Source of the DNA: Coremacera marginata
Lineage: Eukaryota > Arthropoda > Insecta > Diptera > Sciomyzidae
Length of the DNA stretch: 64,000 bases
Assembly: GCA_914767935.1 (NCBI GenBank)
Contig: OU612045.1
Span: 43,150,080-43,214,079, forward strand
Reading direction: 5' to 3'
Numbering within the stretch: the first letter of the stretch is position 1; every line of letters begins with the position of its first letter. Made by a program: the position numbers and the translations under genes. Positions 32,947 to 43,516 of this stretch are shown here, in pieces. The notes beneath the pieces were generated by a model, which did not search any database, was not told the DNA's origin, and saw nothing but the letters and a program-made list of their open reading frames with translations.

Positions 32947-33653
32947 TGAATGTGTAGTTTAATCAGTTCGTAATCAATGTAGGCGTTGTCAAAACTCATA
33001 TTATTCCGATTTGAAAATGAATGTTGTCAAATCGGCATTTGTATTAAGTTTGAGAAATGCTAAAAAATAAACTAAAATAGAGATATGTTAACAAATTTGC
33101 GATACTCAGAGATAATGCTGTCTTACGGAAGAAAGCTCTTTACCTTGAAGTACTTTTTAATAAAAGTGATTGGAAATTAAATAGTTTTGACACCTCGAGA
33201 ATTCTTAAAGTATATTTGCTGTGTAAACAAGTATTTTATCTTGATTTTATAATAAAATTGTTTTACCGACGTGACTGATCGACGTCATTTTAATGTATTT
33301 ATTGAAGGAAAATATTTGTATTTATGTTGAGATAAAATTCTATCAAATATGTTAGAAATACCATCTCTAAATAATTAAATTGAATATAATTCCAAAGGCA
33401 ATGCCGAAATATTGCTAAAACTCATATGGTTTGATGAAATTCTTTTTCTGGATATTTATTGGTACTATATATACACGTATTCGAAACTAATTTCAATACA
33501 AAATTGATTAATTTTTAAAGCAACACAAAGATAAGCTGAAAGAAACAAAAATAATGGCCATTATTATGAAAAGTCTTCACATAAGCACTGTAATTAATTT
33601 CTTTGTTTCTATAATTATTTTAAAGTTGTAATGAGTACAAAAATTGGCTTCTA

Positions 33654-34628
33654 AAGGGTGTTCCAATGGTAGGTGTGGTACTTTGTTATCGATTAAGATC
33701 TGCATTATCAACCCTTGTCATCCATATCGCTACACGAGAGAACAACGCATCGTCGAGTTTTGGGTCTTAAATTCCAATTCGATGGTGCAAAAGCTACGAT
33801 CAATTCACTAAAAATTGGGTCGCGACCACCACATTAGTGAAACAACTGTGCGCAACATTGTTAATAAATTTTATTTTATTCAACTGGGTCCGTACTTGAT
33901 GTGGCGAAGCCAACCAGAGTGCGAACATCACGCAGTGCTGAGAATATTGCTGCCGTAAGTGAAAGCGTCGTCGAGCCCCTTGAAATGTCTATTCGCTATC
34001 GTTCGTAACAATTCACCATTTCTGTGAACTCCATACATCGAATTTTCCGCTTGGGCTTGAAGCTACACCCATCGTGACCATGCATAACGCCGTACATTCG
34101 CTGATTGGGCCCTGCAAATGATTGCTGAAGATGATGATTTTTTGCAAAATCTCATTTTTTCGGACACGGCTCATTTCCAACACGGAGGGTTATGCTTATA
34201 AGCAAAACTGCCGTATCTGGGGCTCAGAAAATCCACAAGTGATCGTGGAGAACTGGACGATATGTGGTTTTAACAAGACGGCCCTACACTATACACAACT
34301 CGCCTCAATTTGGACTTTTTGCGTCGCAAATTCCCGATTCGTGTAATTTCTCATCGCGGTGATTTGAATTGGCCGCCCAGATCATAGCAATTTGACGCCG
34401 TTAGACTTTTTTCTGTGGGGTTACATGAAGGATAAAGTCTATGTGAATGATTCGAAGAAGATTCCAGACTTGAAAAGCAATATTGCGTCGGTGATTCGCG
34501 CCATTCCGGAGGACATACTGCAAAATGTGATCGAAAATATGGCCGAAAGAGTGAAATGTCTACGAAATAGTCGGGGTGAACATATCCGCAAAATAATTTT
34601 ACAAACATAATACTATTGTGTGACCCTT
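33654..34628 (+). pseudogene. Second, more decayed DD41D mariner-like copy
   Basis: Plus-strand relative of the element at 19774-20918. The end-like AAAGGGTGTTCC (33654) faces an inverted ACCCTT near 34628. The best preserved part is the C-terminus (34392-34610): TPLDFFLWGYMKDKVYV, then AERVKCLRNSRGEHI. Upstream pieces include LNWPPRS before a frameshift, and earlier an HTH-like segment. Several frameshifts; inactive. Confidence 0.75.
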
Positions 34629-34735
34629 CGAACTTTAAAATATTTGTACCTTAAATACCCTTTCCAACAATTTTTTAAAATTTTCGTAAAAGTTATTGTT
34701 ACAGTCCAAAAAATTTTTAAAAAGGAGAGAAGTTA

Positions 34736-36005
34736 ACAGGTCATTCAATAAGTCCGCAGGATAAGTAAGAAAAACACAAAATTTTGCTAAAACTCGAGTA
34801 CATCATTATACATAGTTGCCTTCGAGAGCGATACAACGAGTGTTGCGATTTTCCAACTTTTCGATACCACTTTTATAGTAGGATTTTTTTTTCTCGTCAA
34901 AATAGGCCTCAGTTTCAGCGACTACTCCATCATTGGACTTGAATTTCTTCCCAGCAAGCATTCCCTTGATATCTGAAACCAGGAAAAAGTCGCTGGGTGC
35001 TAAATCTGGAGAATACGGTGGGTGGGTAAGCAATTCGAAGCACAATTCATTCAATTTTGCCATCGTTTTCATCAATTTGTGGCATGGTGCATTGTCTTGG
35101 TGAAACAACACTTTTTTCTTTTGCAAATGTGGCCGTTTCTTGGCGATTTCAGTCTTCAATCGATCCAAAAGTGCACAGTAATAGTCGCTGTTGATAGTAG
35201 TTCCTTTTTGGAGATAGTCGATGAATATTATACCTTTCGCATCCCAAAATACAGACGCCATCACCTTACAAGCCGACTGTTGGGTCTTTGCTCGCTTTGG
35301 ATTCGGTTCGTCGACTGCTGTCCACTCAGCTGACTGTCTTTTGGATTCTGGTGTGTTATAGTGAAGCTATGTTTCATCCGTTGTCACATATCGACGATAG
35401 AATTCGATTTTATTGCGATTTAACAGCGCAAAACACTCCTCTGAAGCATCAATTCGTTGTTGTTTTTGGTCGACTGTGAGCTCACGCGGCACCCACTTTG
35501 CACAGAGCTTTCGCATACCCAAATGTTCGTGTAAAATGGTAAAAACACCGCCATCTGATATCTTCACAATGTCAGCTAACTCATGCACCTACAATTTGTG
35601 GACTTTTTTGATGTTTTGTGGAATAACAGTCTGATTTGGGCGTTCACTGCGCTCGGCATCATTTGTGCTGGTACGACCATGTTTAAATTCAGCAATCCAC
35701 TTTTCTATCATTGGTCTCGATGGAGCAGAGTCCGGATAATGTTTGTTAAGTCATTGTTTGGTTATCACTGTATTTTTTTTCATCAAAAAGCAATTCTTTA
35801 GCAAAACTCGAAAATCACTTTTTTCCATTTTTTTTTTTCAATAACAATAGTTGTACACAAAATGAGGTAACTCACGAATTAATTGTCAGATTGCTGTCAA
35901 ATGTTTATACATATCGTTTGAAGGTTGGTACTAAATAAAAATCATATGGAAAAAATCTAGTAATGCCATCTATGTGTCATCCTATGCACTTTTTGAACGT
36001 ACTGT
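34736..36005 (-). mobile_element. Mariner element (irritans-like), DD34D, three stop codons
   Basis: A full-length mariner of about 1270 bp flanked by TA on both sides (34734-34735 and 36006-36007). The inverted ends are ACAGGTCATTCAATAAGT and, on the other side, ACAGTACGTTCAAAAAGT. The transposase frame runs from an ATG at 35828 to 34806 with no frameshift but three in-frame stops: after the N-terminal MEKSDFRVLLKN part, before VHELADIV (about 35590), and after VTTDET (about 35365, where Trp is usual). The catalytic Asp residues are TTDET, HQDNAPCH and PDLAPSDFF, with 34 residues between the last two. Subfamily assignment is by resemblance. Confidence 0.9.
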
Positions 36006-36059
36006 TACTCTGCCACACTAAACATTCATTTTGCGTTCAGGCTCCCTTACCATTGCGGT

Positions 36060-36704
36060 GTTTTCCTAGCGGGAATTGTCGCAATACATGAAGCAGTAAC
36101 TTAGCTTCAGATGATTGAAGTATCCTCCATGAATATCTACATACTATCTGACAGTCAAACCACCTTGAAAACCTTAGAATTTCTTGAAATAACATCAGAA
36201 ACAGCCCTTTGCCTCCTCAGAGATGACAGAGCAGAGCTACCCTTAATGAGAAGACAGAGCAGGTCAAAATCTTCCTTTGCTGGATTCCGGACAAAGAGAC
36301 ATTCTAGGAAACTGCAAAGCAGATGAAGTCGCTAACACCGGTACAACCAAAAAATGCTAGGCAGAAAGTATTGATATAGCTCTCCCCACATGTAAATTAG
36401 TCACAAATAAGCTATCCCTTAAAATATCCAATAACAGGTGGTCAACGGCAAGCACAAGCCATACTGATCTGAAAAGCCATACTGAAGCCAAAAAAACTGA
36501 TCTCCCTGAGAAGGGATCAAATGATTATGTACTATGGTAAGCGTCATAACAGGACATTTCTTAATAGGTAATCACGCACGATGATTGAACATCCTCCACA
36601 ACGACTTTTGCAGAAGCTGCAGAGTTGAAGAAAAGGAGGAATCTACAACACATCTTCTCTGCACTTGCCCAGCGCTGACTGAATATTGCCACCTTCATTT
36701 AAGT
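36060..36704 (+). pseudogene. Non-LTR remnant, RNase H and Cys/His end
   Basis: YILSDSQTTLKTLEFL (36133) matches the RNase H motif seen at 30056. FCRSCRVEEKEESTTHLLCT with CPALTEY (36609-36680) matches the terminal Cys/His block. Many stops. It is split by the SINE at 36705-37032; its 3' end resumes at 37041-37215 (TTGGCATAAG; GAGTCAGCAGCTTC). Confidence 0.7.
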
Positions 36705-37032
36705 GGCGGCTATGGCGTACTGGTTCAGGTGCAGGGCTTGTATGCGATATAGCCCAGGTTCAAATCCCATCTGACACAGAAAATTCTCTTAATTAAATTA
36801 ATTTTTCCCTAGGCCGTCACCTCACTGCAGACAATGGCAGCCTCAGAGTGTAAAAACTGCCATGAAAAGCTTATTGAGAACATAAGCCGTTCGGAGTTCG
36901 CATAAAGCTTGTAAGCTTAGTTCTACAGTTCACGATCATTTGTGCGCAAAAATTTCACAATACACATAATTGATCATAAGAAGCTCGGTCAAAGTACTTT
37001 CAAGGACCAAAATGACCATTTCGTTTTTTTTC
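36705..37032 (+). mobile_element. tRNA-derived SINE, copy 3
   Basis: The head GGCTATGGCGTACTGGTTC and B box GGTTCAAATCC are followed by the family body and a T-rich tail (TTTCGTTTTTTTTCC). A short direct repeat CATTTA(A/G)GT flanks it (36696-36704 and 37033-37040), fitting a target-site duplication. It is inserted in the older non-LTR remnant. Confidence 0.8.
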
Positions 37033-37430
37033 CATTTAGTTAACTGGTTCTCAGTGACCTAGACGGTCTCTCAGAGTCGTCGAGATACCGAATCCTTTGC
37101 TTTGCCAGCAGCTCGAATTGCTTTAAGTAGAGAGGGAAATTAACCCATGGTATCACAACAGGCCTTATTGGCATAAGTGTGTCTCATGAGAGTCAGCAGC
37201 TTCAACCTAACCTATGTCTTAATATTCTGCTAGCTTAATATTAAACTAGGAAAAACTTCTCATGTCGATTTTTCTTACAGCGACAAAAGTTTAATAAATT
37301 TCTGCACTTAATTATGTATGACACATCTGCTATTAATTCGACTGACTTCTTGTTTTTTAGCTCAGACAAATACATGAAATGTTCTGTTTAATTGTCATGT
37401 CTCGCTACATTCTATTCAAATCTATACTAT

Positions 37431-38344
37431 TAATAAATCTGTAGCCACTTTTTATGTTCACTCATCACGTTTAAACGACAACTCAGATTTTTATAAAATT
37501 TTGTACGCATATTTATAGGTCAGCAGAGAGTGCAATAGGATACTTTATTTTAACCCATTAACAACCAATGTTACTATATGGAAACATATGAGTCTCGAAT
37601 TTTCATTAAATACTGCATAATATTTCAAAAGTTTTAGTGCCAGTTTTTTAAAAAAAGTAAAATTAGCATGCAATAATAACTTATTTCTGCTCAATGGCAT
37701 ACATAGTTTTCACCAAAATGTTGCTTCAAGTCTAAAAATGTCTGTTTTTTATGGTTTTCTTTCGGCCCTAATGGATTAAATTGCACTTCGGTTAAACGAG
37801 AACAAAATCAATAAACGCTTTTAAATTTCCTTCAATTTGATACCAAAATCATGTATGTAGTTTGAAAACTGTGAAAAATTTCAGTACCAGATCTTTTTAG
37901 TATTAATTATAAGCTGAGAATGAGAGAAAAACGACTTGAAATTCACACTTTTAGTTTTGAAAGCAAATATTTCAGTCAGTTTGCAATGGATTTCAATAAT
38001 TTTTTTTGAAAAATGTTGTTTGTTAAAATATCCTTCAAACATAAGTTGAAATTTTTACTAAACCAAAGTATTAATATTTTTAAAAATTTTTTTAAAAAAT
38101 GTTCAAAAATTTTTAGTTTAAGCCAAAAAATTGGATAAAAGTTGTTTTTGTTGTAAAAAAAATTAAATCCAAAATTTAGGTTTTCGATTTCCTATCAGAT
38201 GATATAACAATCTTAAGGTTAATAATTTGTAGTATTACTTAAACAATAAAAAATCGTTTTGGTAGCGAAAAATCAAGCCAACCCACTTTAAATTTTTGAA
38301 TGAAAACTTTTTGAAAACCCGGCGAAGCGGCGGGTTTAAGCTAG
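37431..38344 (+). mobile_element. Non-autonomous Helitron, 914 bp
   Basis: It starts TCTATACTATTAATAAATC after an A and ends with a short GC-rich hairpin (AACCCGGCGAAGCGGCGGGTT) and CTAG before a T. These are the Helitron rules: 5' TC, 3' hairpin plus CTRR, insertion between A and T. No Rep/helicase frame. A second copy, inverted and interrupted, is at 48335-50333. Confidence 0.85.
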
Positions 38345-38449
38345 TATTTAATAATTCTTCTCCTTGGTTTAATAGTCGTGTTGTGACAGTATAAAACAAG
38401 AAATAAACTATACTCTAAATGGATAAACAATTTGAATTGGGACACAAGA

Positions 38450-39680
38450 ATTATTTACAGAAGAGATCGTAATACAGCTACTCTTATTGTTCGACAAGAA
38501 AAAAATACACTTTTTATACGTATACAAATATATTAATCGAGAAATATTGAGATTTAATAAAAAATTTTATTTAGCAAATGTATGGATTAATTTGGATCCT
38601 AACTTACTCAATAAATGTTTTTTTGCAAATGGATGCCCAAGTCCTATTGATACTTATGGCATTGATGAATTGCCAGTTCAAAAAATATATATTTCCTTTT
38701 CTTGTTTTGAGATTTTTTCTATTAGTAAAGACTATGTTGCCAAATGTATAATGAAGGTTTCGATCTCAGTAAGGATTTATAAAGTTCTCTTTTAATTTAT
38801 TCAATTAGTAATACAGCTTATCTAAGCGACCCGTACTCACATGGTTAATCACTCTATAACTTGTTCTCGGTTCCCTGAATTATAGAAAAAGCCAAGGTTT
38901 TGCCAGTTCCTTATCTACCTTCTGATCCCTAGGATTTCAGACCCATTATAATACTCCCTGCCCTTGGTAAGGTTTTTGAACGGATTATGTCAGATCACAT
39001 TTCCGAATATCTTAATTTGAACTACCTTTTATCTCCGTTTCAGTATCGGGCTTGCACTGGTCACAGCTGTGGCAGCTATTAAAATTGTGGAGGACATTCG
39101 AATATTTTATAATTAGTCTTTATTGCTTTATTAATTTCTCATAAGCTTCTGACTCCGTCAACCACAACCTGTTTTGTTAAAGCTTAAAAATTTGTTTAAG
39201 TTAAGTGACAATGCAGTAAAATTATGATCTAATTATTTAGAGACAAGGAAGCAGCGCATTAAAGTTGAAAACAATTTTTCTGCATGAATCAAGCAGTTTT
39301 ATTCGGTGTTCCTCGAGGTCTATCCTGGGTCCTCTTCTTTTCTCTATATTCTCAAATTACATTTTCAGTATTTGTTAATATGCAAAAGTTCACGCTTATG
39401 CTGATGATATTCTCTAACTCTATTTTTCTAGACCTATTGGACTCTTAGAAGATTTAAGCTTAAGACTAAACTGAGATTTGGCACTACTGAAGAAATGGGC
39501 CGCTACCAACTTGCTTTAAATAAACCCTTTAAAATCAGAATGAGTGCAGTCTAGAAGCAAATATGTGGTCTCCACCTGCTTCCAAGCTTTTAACTGAAGT
39601 TTCTGATGAAATAAAATCTGTATCCACGTCATCTTCTGTCCTGAAATCCAACACGAATTAAAATTTTGTACATTTATTTA
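38450..39680 (+). pseudogene. Decayed non-LTR reverse transcriptase (Jockey/CR1-like)
   Basis: The linker before the RT domain is readable (38487-38800: DPNLLNKCFFANGCPSPID). RT blocks follow in broken frames: SDFRPIIILPALGKVFERI (38935), FGVPRGL (39302) and VHAYADDI (39390), the catalytic YADD box. Multiple frameshifts and stops. It probably belongs to the same family as the fragment at 48702-49785. Confidence 0.75.
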
Positions 39681-39689
39681 CCTTCATAA

Positions 39690-40057
39690 ATAAAAAAAAA
39701 TCCTACCCCCTGGCTGACATATTCGCACTTGGCTATATTTAGGGAACACTTTAAAAATAGACTTTTTTGTTTAAAAAAAAATGCCAATAACCTTGCTTTT
39801 CTTTTCTTACTGGTACTTGTACAGTTTTTTATTAAAACCCATATGATTTTAATTGTTCTTAACTGAAGTATAAGGATCTCCTATGACTAACAAACTTGTG
39901 TTTGAAAAAGCCAAACACTATCCATTTGAAATAATGTTTGAATAATAAAATTTCTTAAAATTTACTTTAAGAGCACAACTATATCAAAGGTTATTGAAAT
40001 CTTTCTTACTTTTAACATGTTACCAAATGGTTAATTCAGTGGTATTTTTAAATACAT
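39690..40057. other. AT-rich DNA, no gene recognised
   Basis: Possibly the 3' trailer of the preceding retroelement remnant; no open frame or repeat boundary identified. Confidence 0.4.
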
Positions 40058-40252
40058 ATTAAATATTACTCAAACGTAAACTTGTAAAACACCGATACTC
40101 ACGCAATGAACTTTCTAGGTTAGTAAACAAGCAAGAGACTATAGAGATGGCAGGATTAAATATTACTCAAACATAAACTTGTAAAACACCGGGTCTTATG
40201 CTAAAAACTTTTTCGGTTAGTAAACAAGCAAGAGAATATAGAGAAGGCAGGA
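40058..40252 (+). repeat. 97 bp tandem duplication
   Basis: ATTAAATATTACTCAAAC at about 40058 recurs at 40155. Both units contain AACTTGTAAAACACCG and GTTAGTAAACAAGCAAGAGA. Two units with a few substitutions. Confidence 0.8.
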
Positions 40253-40594
40253 GATTTTCCAGTATACACTCTGCATACCTGTTACGTAAAAGAGCCAAAA
40301 AAGCCCCACAAGTTTATACCGATACATGAGGAACTTCAGTGGTATCTATAAAATCATTAGTGGAAAGTGTTAAAAGAAAATAGCTTAACTTTAATAATCC
40401 ATGTTTAAAATCTATGTTCAAGTTCACTTTTATCTGCAGGGACATATTCTCAATTTCCTTGCACCTTAACAAATATTTTTATTTTCTGAAACTTATAGTT
40501 GCCACTCAGTTTTACCCAGACAAGTCCAGAAGTATACCACAGTTTGAAATCAACAAGTAAAAGCCGCAAAATGTACATTTTATAGCTTTACCAT

Positions 40595-40600
40595 TTTATT
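40595..40600 (-). promoter_or_regulatory. Poly(A) signal of protease gene 5
   Basis: AATAAA on the minus strand 23 bp beyond the stop codon at 40623. The surrounding TACATTTTATAGCTTTA is also seen behind gene 4. Confidence 0.6.
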
Positions 40601-40622
40601 TATAAAAATTTAATTTAACGTT

Positions 40623-41786
40623 TTACTTAACTGGAGCGAAACCAACGCGGTTGTTGCCCATATCGAATTCGGTGTAATATCTGCCAATGAAGACATCACC
40701 CAAGATCCATTGATCGTCACCCATGGTGCCAATGCTAGACATGCATTGAGTATATCCAAAGTTATTAACATTAACGATGTAATCGGATGGAGCCAATTCG
40801 AAGGTCTTGCCACCAATGACGAAAGAAATATTGGGCAACTGATCAACGGCAGAGCAGTCAACATAGTAGTTGCCATCTTCATAATTTTGGATGGCGCCAA
40901 TTTGTTGATTCAAAGCATTGGAGGCTGCTGGAGGTGCAACCAGAAGACTGGTGCCAGTATCAGCGATAGCTTGGCAGCTATTGCATACATCCTGTTGTCC
41001 ATCAACACTGACGCTATCAACTGTAAATTGCCAGTAGCCCTCGACAGAGACAGGCACATAACTTAATTCACCTTCGTAGAGAGACTTATCGGAACCGCCA
41101 AAGATAATTTCACCGCCATTCTTTTCAGAACCACGACGAGCCAAGTAGAAGGAGAATATATCTTTGTCCAATAATCCTTGAGACCACATGTTGTAAAATG
41201 GAGGCACAACACCGTCATTAGCCAAGGATTTGTAGCCCATACCTAAGATACCATCGAAGTTGGAGTTAACAAAGGTATCACCAGGCTCTACCATAGCTTC
41301 AGCAAAAGTCTGGTCTTTAATGGAGTAGCCATCAACGTTGATATCATCGGTGGAGAGGAAGCCAGATAAGCTGCCACTGCCATAGTAAATGGAGAAATCT
41401 TCACCGTTAGCTTGATAGGTGGTTGAGGCCTCGGAATTGTACTGGTTGTGGCTCTTACAGGCAGTATTGCTGTCGGGACACTTGCTGGAGGGCACCCATA
41501 AGTTGGATGAACCAGTATCAAAGAGAACAACAAAATTTTGTGGTGGAGTACCAATGGTAATGTGACCATAATATTCCATGTTCAAGTTGTTGGCAAGTAC
41601 TTCCTTGTGGACGGCACTATACTTGTGTGGAGCATCTGGTTTCATGTATTTGCTGCGCAAGACAGCCAACTCAGCGGCAATATTTTCACCTGTCTTCTGA
41701 AAGTTTTCCTGTCTTTCTAACTTCATCCTGATGAGGTCGGCATTGGCCAAAGCGGCAATGGCCAAAATAGCAAAAATCTTTAACAT
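40623..41786 (-). CDS. Secreted cathepsin D-like aspartic protease (gene 5)
   Basis: An A1 aspartic endopeptidase of 387 residues, colinear with gene 4 without gaps (367 of 387 residues identical). Signal peptide, propeptide and all six family Cys are conserved. The catalytic residues are D90 and D276. The flap reads YGSGS instead of YGTGS (T137S), close to the substrate cleft, and several loop residues differ (D158, N174, F343, Y345). The proline loop is absent (SIGTMGDDQWILGD). Start ATG as in gene 4, 7 nt after the leader intron. It lies about 7.9 kb from gene 4 in the same orientation; the space between is filled with mobile elements, which must have arrived after or with the duplication. 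Digestive role inferred as for the other copies. Confidence 0.96.
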   Translation of the reverse strand: MLKIFAILAIAALANADLIRMKLERQENFQKTGENIAAELAVLRSKYMKPDAPHKYSAVHKEVLANNLNMEYYGHITIGTPPQNFVVLFDTGSSNLWVPSSKCPDSNTACKSHNQYNSEASTTYQANGEDFSIYYGSGSLSGFLSTDDINVDGYSIKDQTFAEAMVEPGDTFVNSNFDGILGMGYKSLANDGVVPPFYNMWSQGLLDKDIFSFYLARRGSEKNGGEIIFGGSDKSLYEGELSYVPVSVEGYWQFTVDSVSVDGQQDVCNSCQAIADTGTSLLVAPPAASNALNQQIGAIQNYEDGNYYVDCSAVDQLPNISFVIGGKTFELAPSDYIVNVNNFGYTQCMSSIGTMGDDQWILGDVFIGRYYTEFDMGNNRVGFAPVK

Positions 41787-41793
41787 TATCGTA

Positions 41794-41860
41794 CTAAAAA
41801 GGAGAACAAATATAAAAAGTGGTTATTACTTAGGTCTATAATATATAATTAAAAGCATAC
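41794..41860 (-). other. Predicted 5'UTR intron of gene 5 (67 bp)
   Basis: Minus-strand donor TTCAAAA|GTATGC and acceptor CCTTTTTAG|TACGATAATG. Orthologous in position to the intron of gene 4. Confidence 0.8.
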
Positions 41861-41900
41861 TTTTGAAAGTTTGGTTTGTGTTGAAGAAACAAGTCTCAAC

Positions 41901-42066
41901 TGATGAAAAATTAATTTTCGGCAACTTTTTATACCACTTGGCTTAAACAAAAATTTCTTGAATGCATTTGAAAGTTTTTGATAACGTATGTATGTACGTC
42001 ATTCAGCAGCTTTTCTTATCGACTGATTTTTAAATTTTGATATGAAAGTGGATTTAACTGGCTGAT
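41901..42066 (-). promoter_or_regulatory. Promoter of gene 5: initiator, TATA and GATA block
   Basis: TATAAAA is at 41927-41933 (minus), with initiator TCATCAGTTGA about 30 bp downstream. The first exon is about 41 nt. The upstream block 42015-42066 has GATAAG (42015-42020) and TTTCATATCAAAAT. Conservation with gene 4 continues to about 42310. Confidence 0.75.
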
Positions 42067-42309
42067 CTAATGTTTAGTTTAGTCAGTGTGTTATCAATAT
42101 AGGCGTTGTCAAAACTCATGATATTCTGATTTGATAGTGAACGTGTCAGCTTTGGTATTTTTCTAGTTTGGTTTGAGATTAAAAAAAATCGAGATATGCT
42201 TCCAAATTTGCGTTACTGCAGTGGTAGTAAAATCTTACGGGAAAAAACCTTCTAATTACTTAATAAAAAGTAATTACTTTTTAGTAAATGTGATTGAAAA
42301 TTAAAAACA

Positions 42310-42597
42310 TTTGTCCCCCCATTAAGATTTAGACAGTTAGAATAGATATTTAATTTTTGGCTGTATAATTAGATTTTTCTCTTTTTATATTGGCGTAACT
42401 GATTGACAGCATTTTAAGTTATATTTAAAAATATTATTTTAAATTTAATTTAATTTTTTATTTAATTAAAATAAAAATCATAATATTAAGTTCACTTTGG
42501 CCTTAAATCTGACATGTAGCATTTGAAATAGTTTCTTCATATTTAAAAAAAATATTTAATTTTTGTGTTCATAACGTGATATCTTGCAATTTTAAGA

Positions 42598-42628
<31 letters not shown>

Positions 42629-43503
42629 TTTTTACTAAAGAACATTTCAACTATTTGCTTATACATTATTTTTTTTTAAATATTCAGACTTATCAACTTT
42701 TTTGTTTGCAGCATCTTAAAAGTTGACCTCTAACAAATGAGCAAATGGGAGATTTAGGGTTAAATTTAAAAATCTGAAAAATAAAGAGTCGTTTTTTTGA
42801 CATGTGGAGCCAATCAACAACCATCATTGAAATTGGAAAAAGCCATAAGCGACCACCCTAAATACATACTATGAGGCGAATTTTCACGAAGTTTGAGGGC
42901 TGTATCTTCCAAACAAAGCAAATATCAAACTCGAAATTTTAACTGTAATATAATGCTATTATGTACTTTATTGTGAATAAATTTCAACTATTCATGGAAA
43001 AAATAAATTAATAGCAAACACATAAATTAAATTTGTAAAAATAATAAAAATGAGACACAAAAATATACAATACTATCATTCAGTAAAAACTAAGAGAATG
43101 TGTAAAACAAGGGCGATAACTATAGGGCATATCGATTTCGACCAGTTTTAGCAAACAACCGGAATTCTACTTTTGAAGTATTCGAGTTTTGTCAATATAG
43201 GCGTACATTTGTGTGTATTTCCCATACAAAATTAAAAAAAGGTCCAAGAAAGGTAACTCTAGGGACTAACTGATTTCAACTATTTTAAGTACACATTTAT
43301 AAATAAATTTTTCTAGTATTTTCACAGAGCTTTGTTAAAATGAGTCCATTTTTGTATGCTCCTGTCATGCGAAATCATGTGATAATTTAATCTAAGTGAT
43401 CTAATTTAAGTGATCTCATTCATTTTAAGTAGGCATCTATTACTCTATTTTTTTAGTATTCTGACCGAGTTTCGCTAAGATCGGCCAACCTTTTTATGAA
43501 CCC
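42310..43503. other. AT-rich intergenic DNA with a poly-T tract
   Basis: No gene. A run of about 25 T lies at 42598-42622. Phrases at 43230-43530 such as TCTAGTATTTTCACAGAGC and TTTAGTATTCTGACCGAGTT repeat loosely and look like an old repeat. Confidence 0.4.
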
Positions 43504-43516
43504 CCATACAAAATAA

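Noticed and set aside
42598..42622. Poly-T run as a retroposed transcript tail
   Set aside because: No adjacent processed gene copy, element body or target duplication was found; it is treated as a simple repeat.
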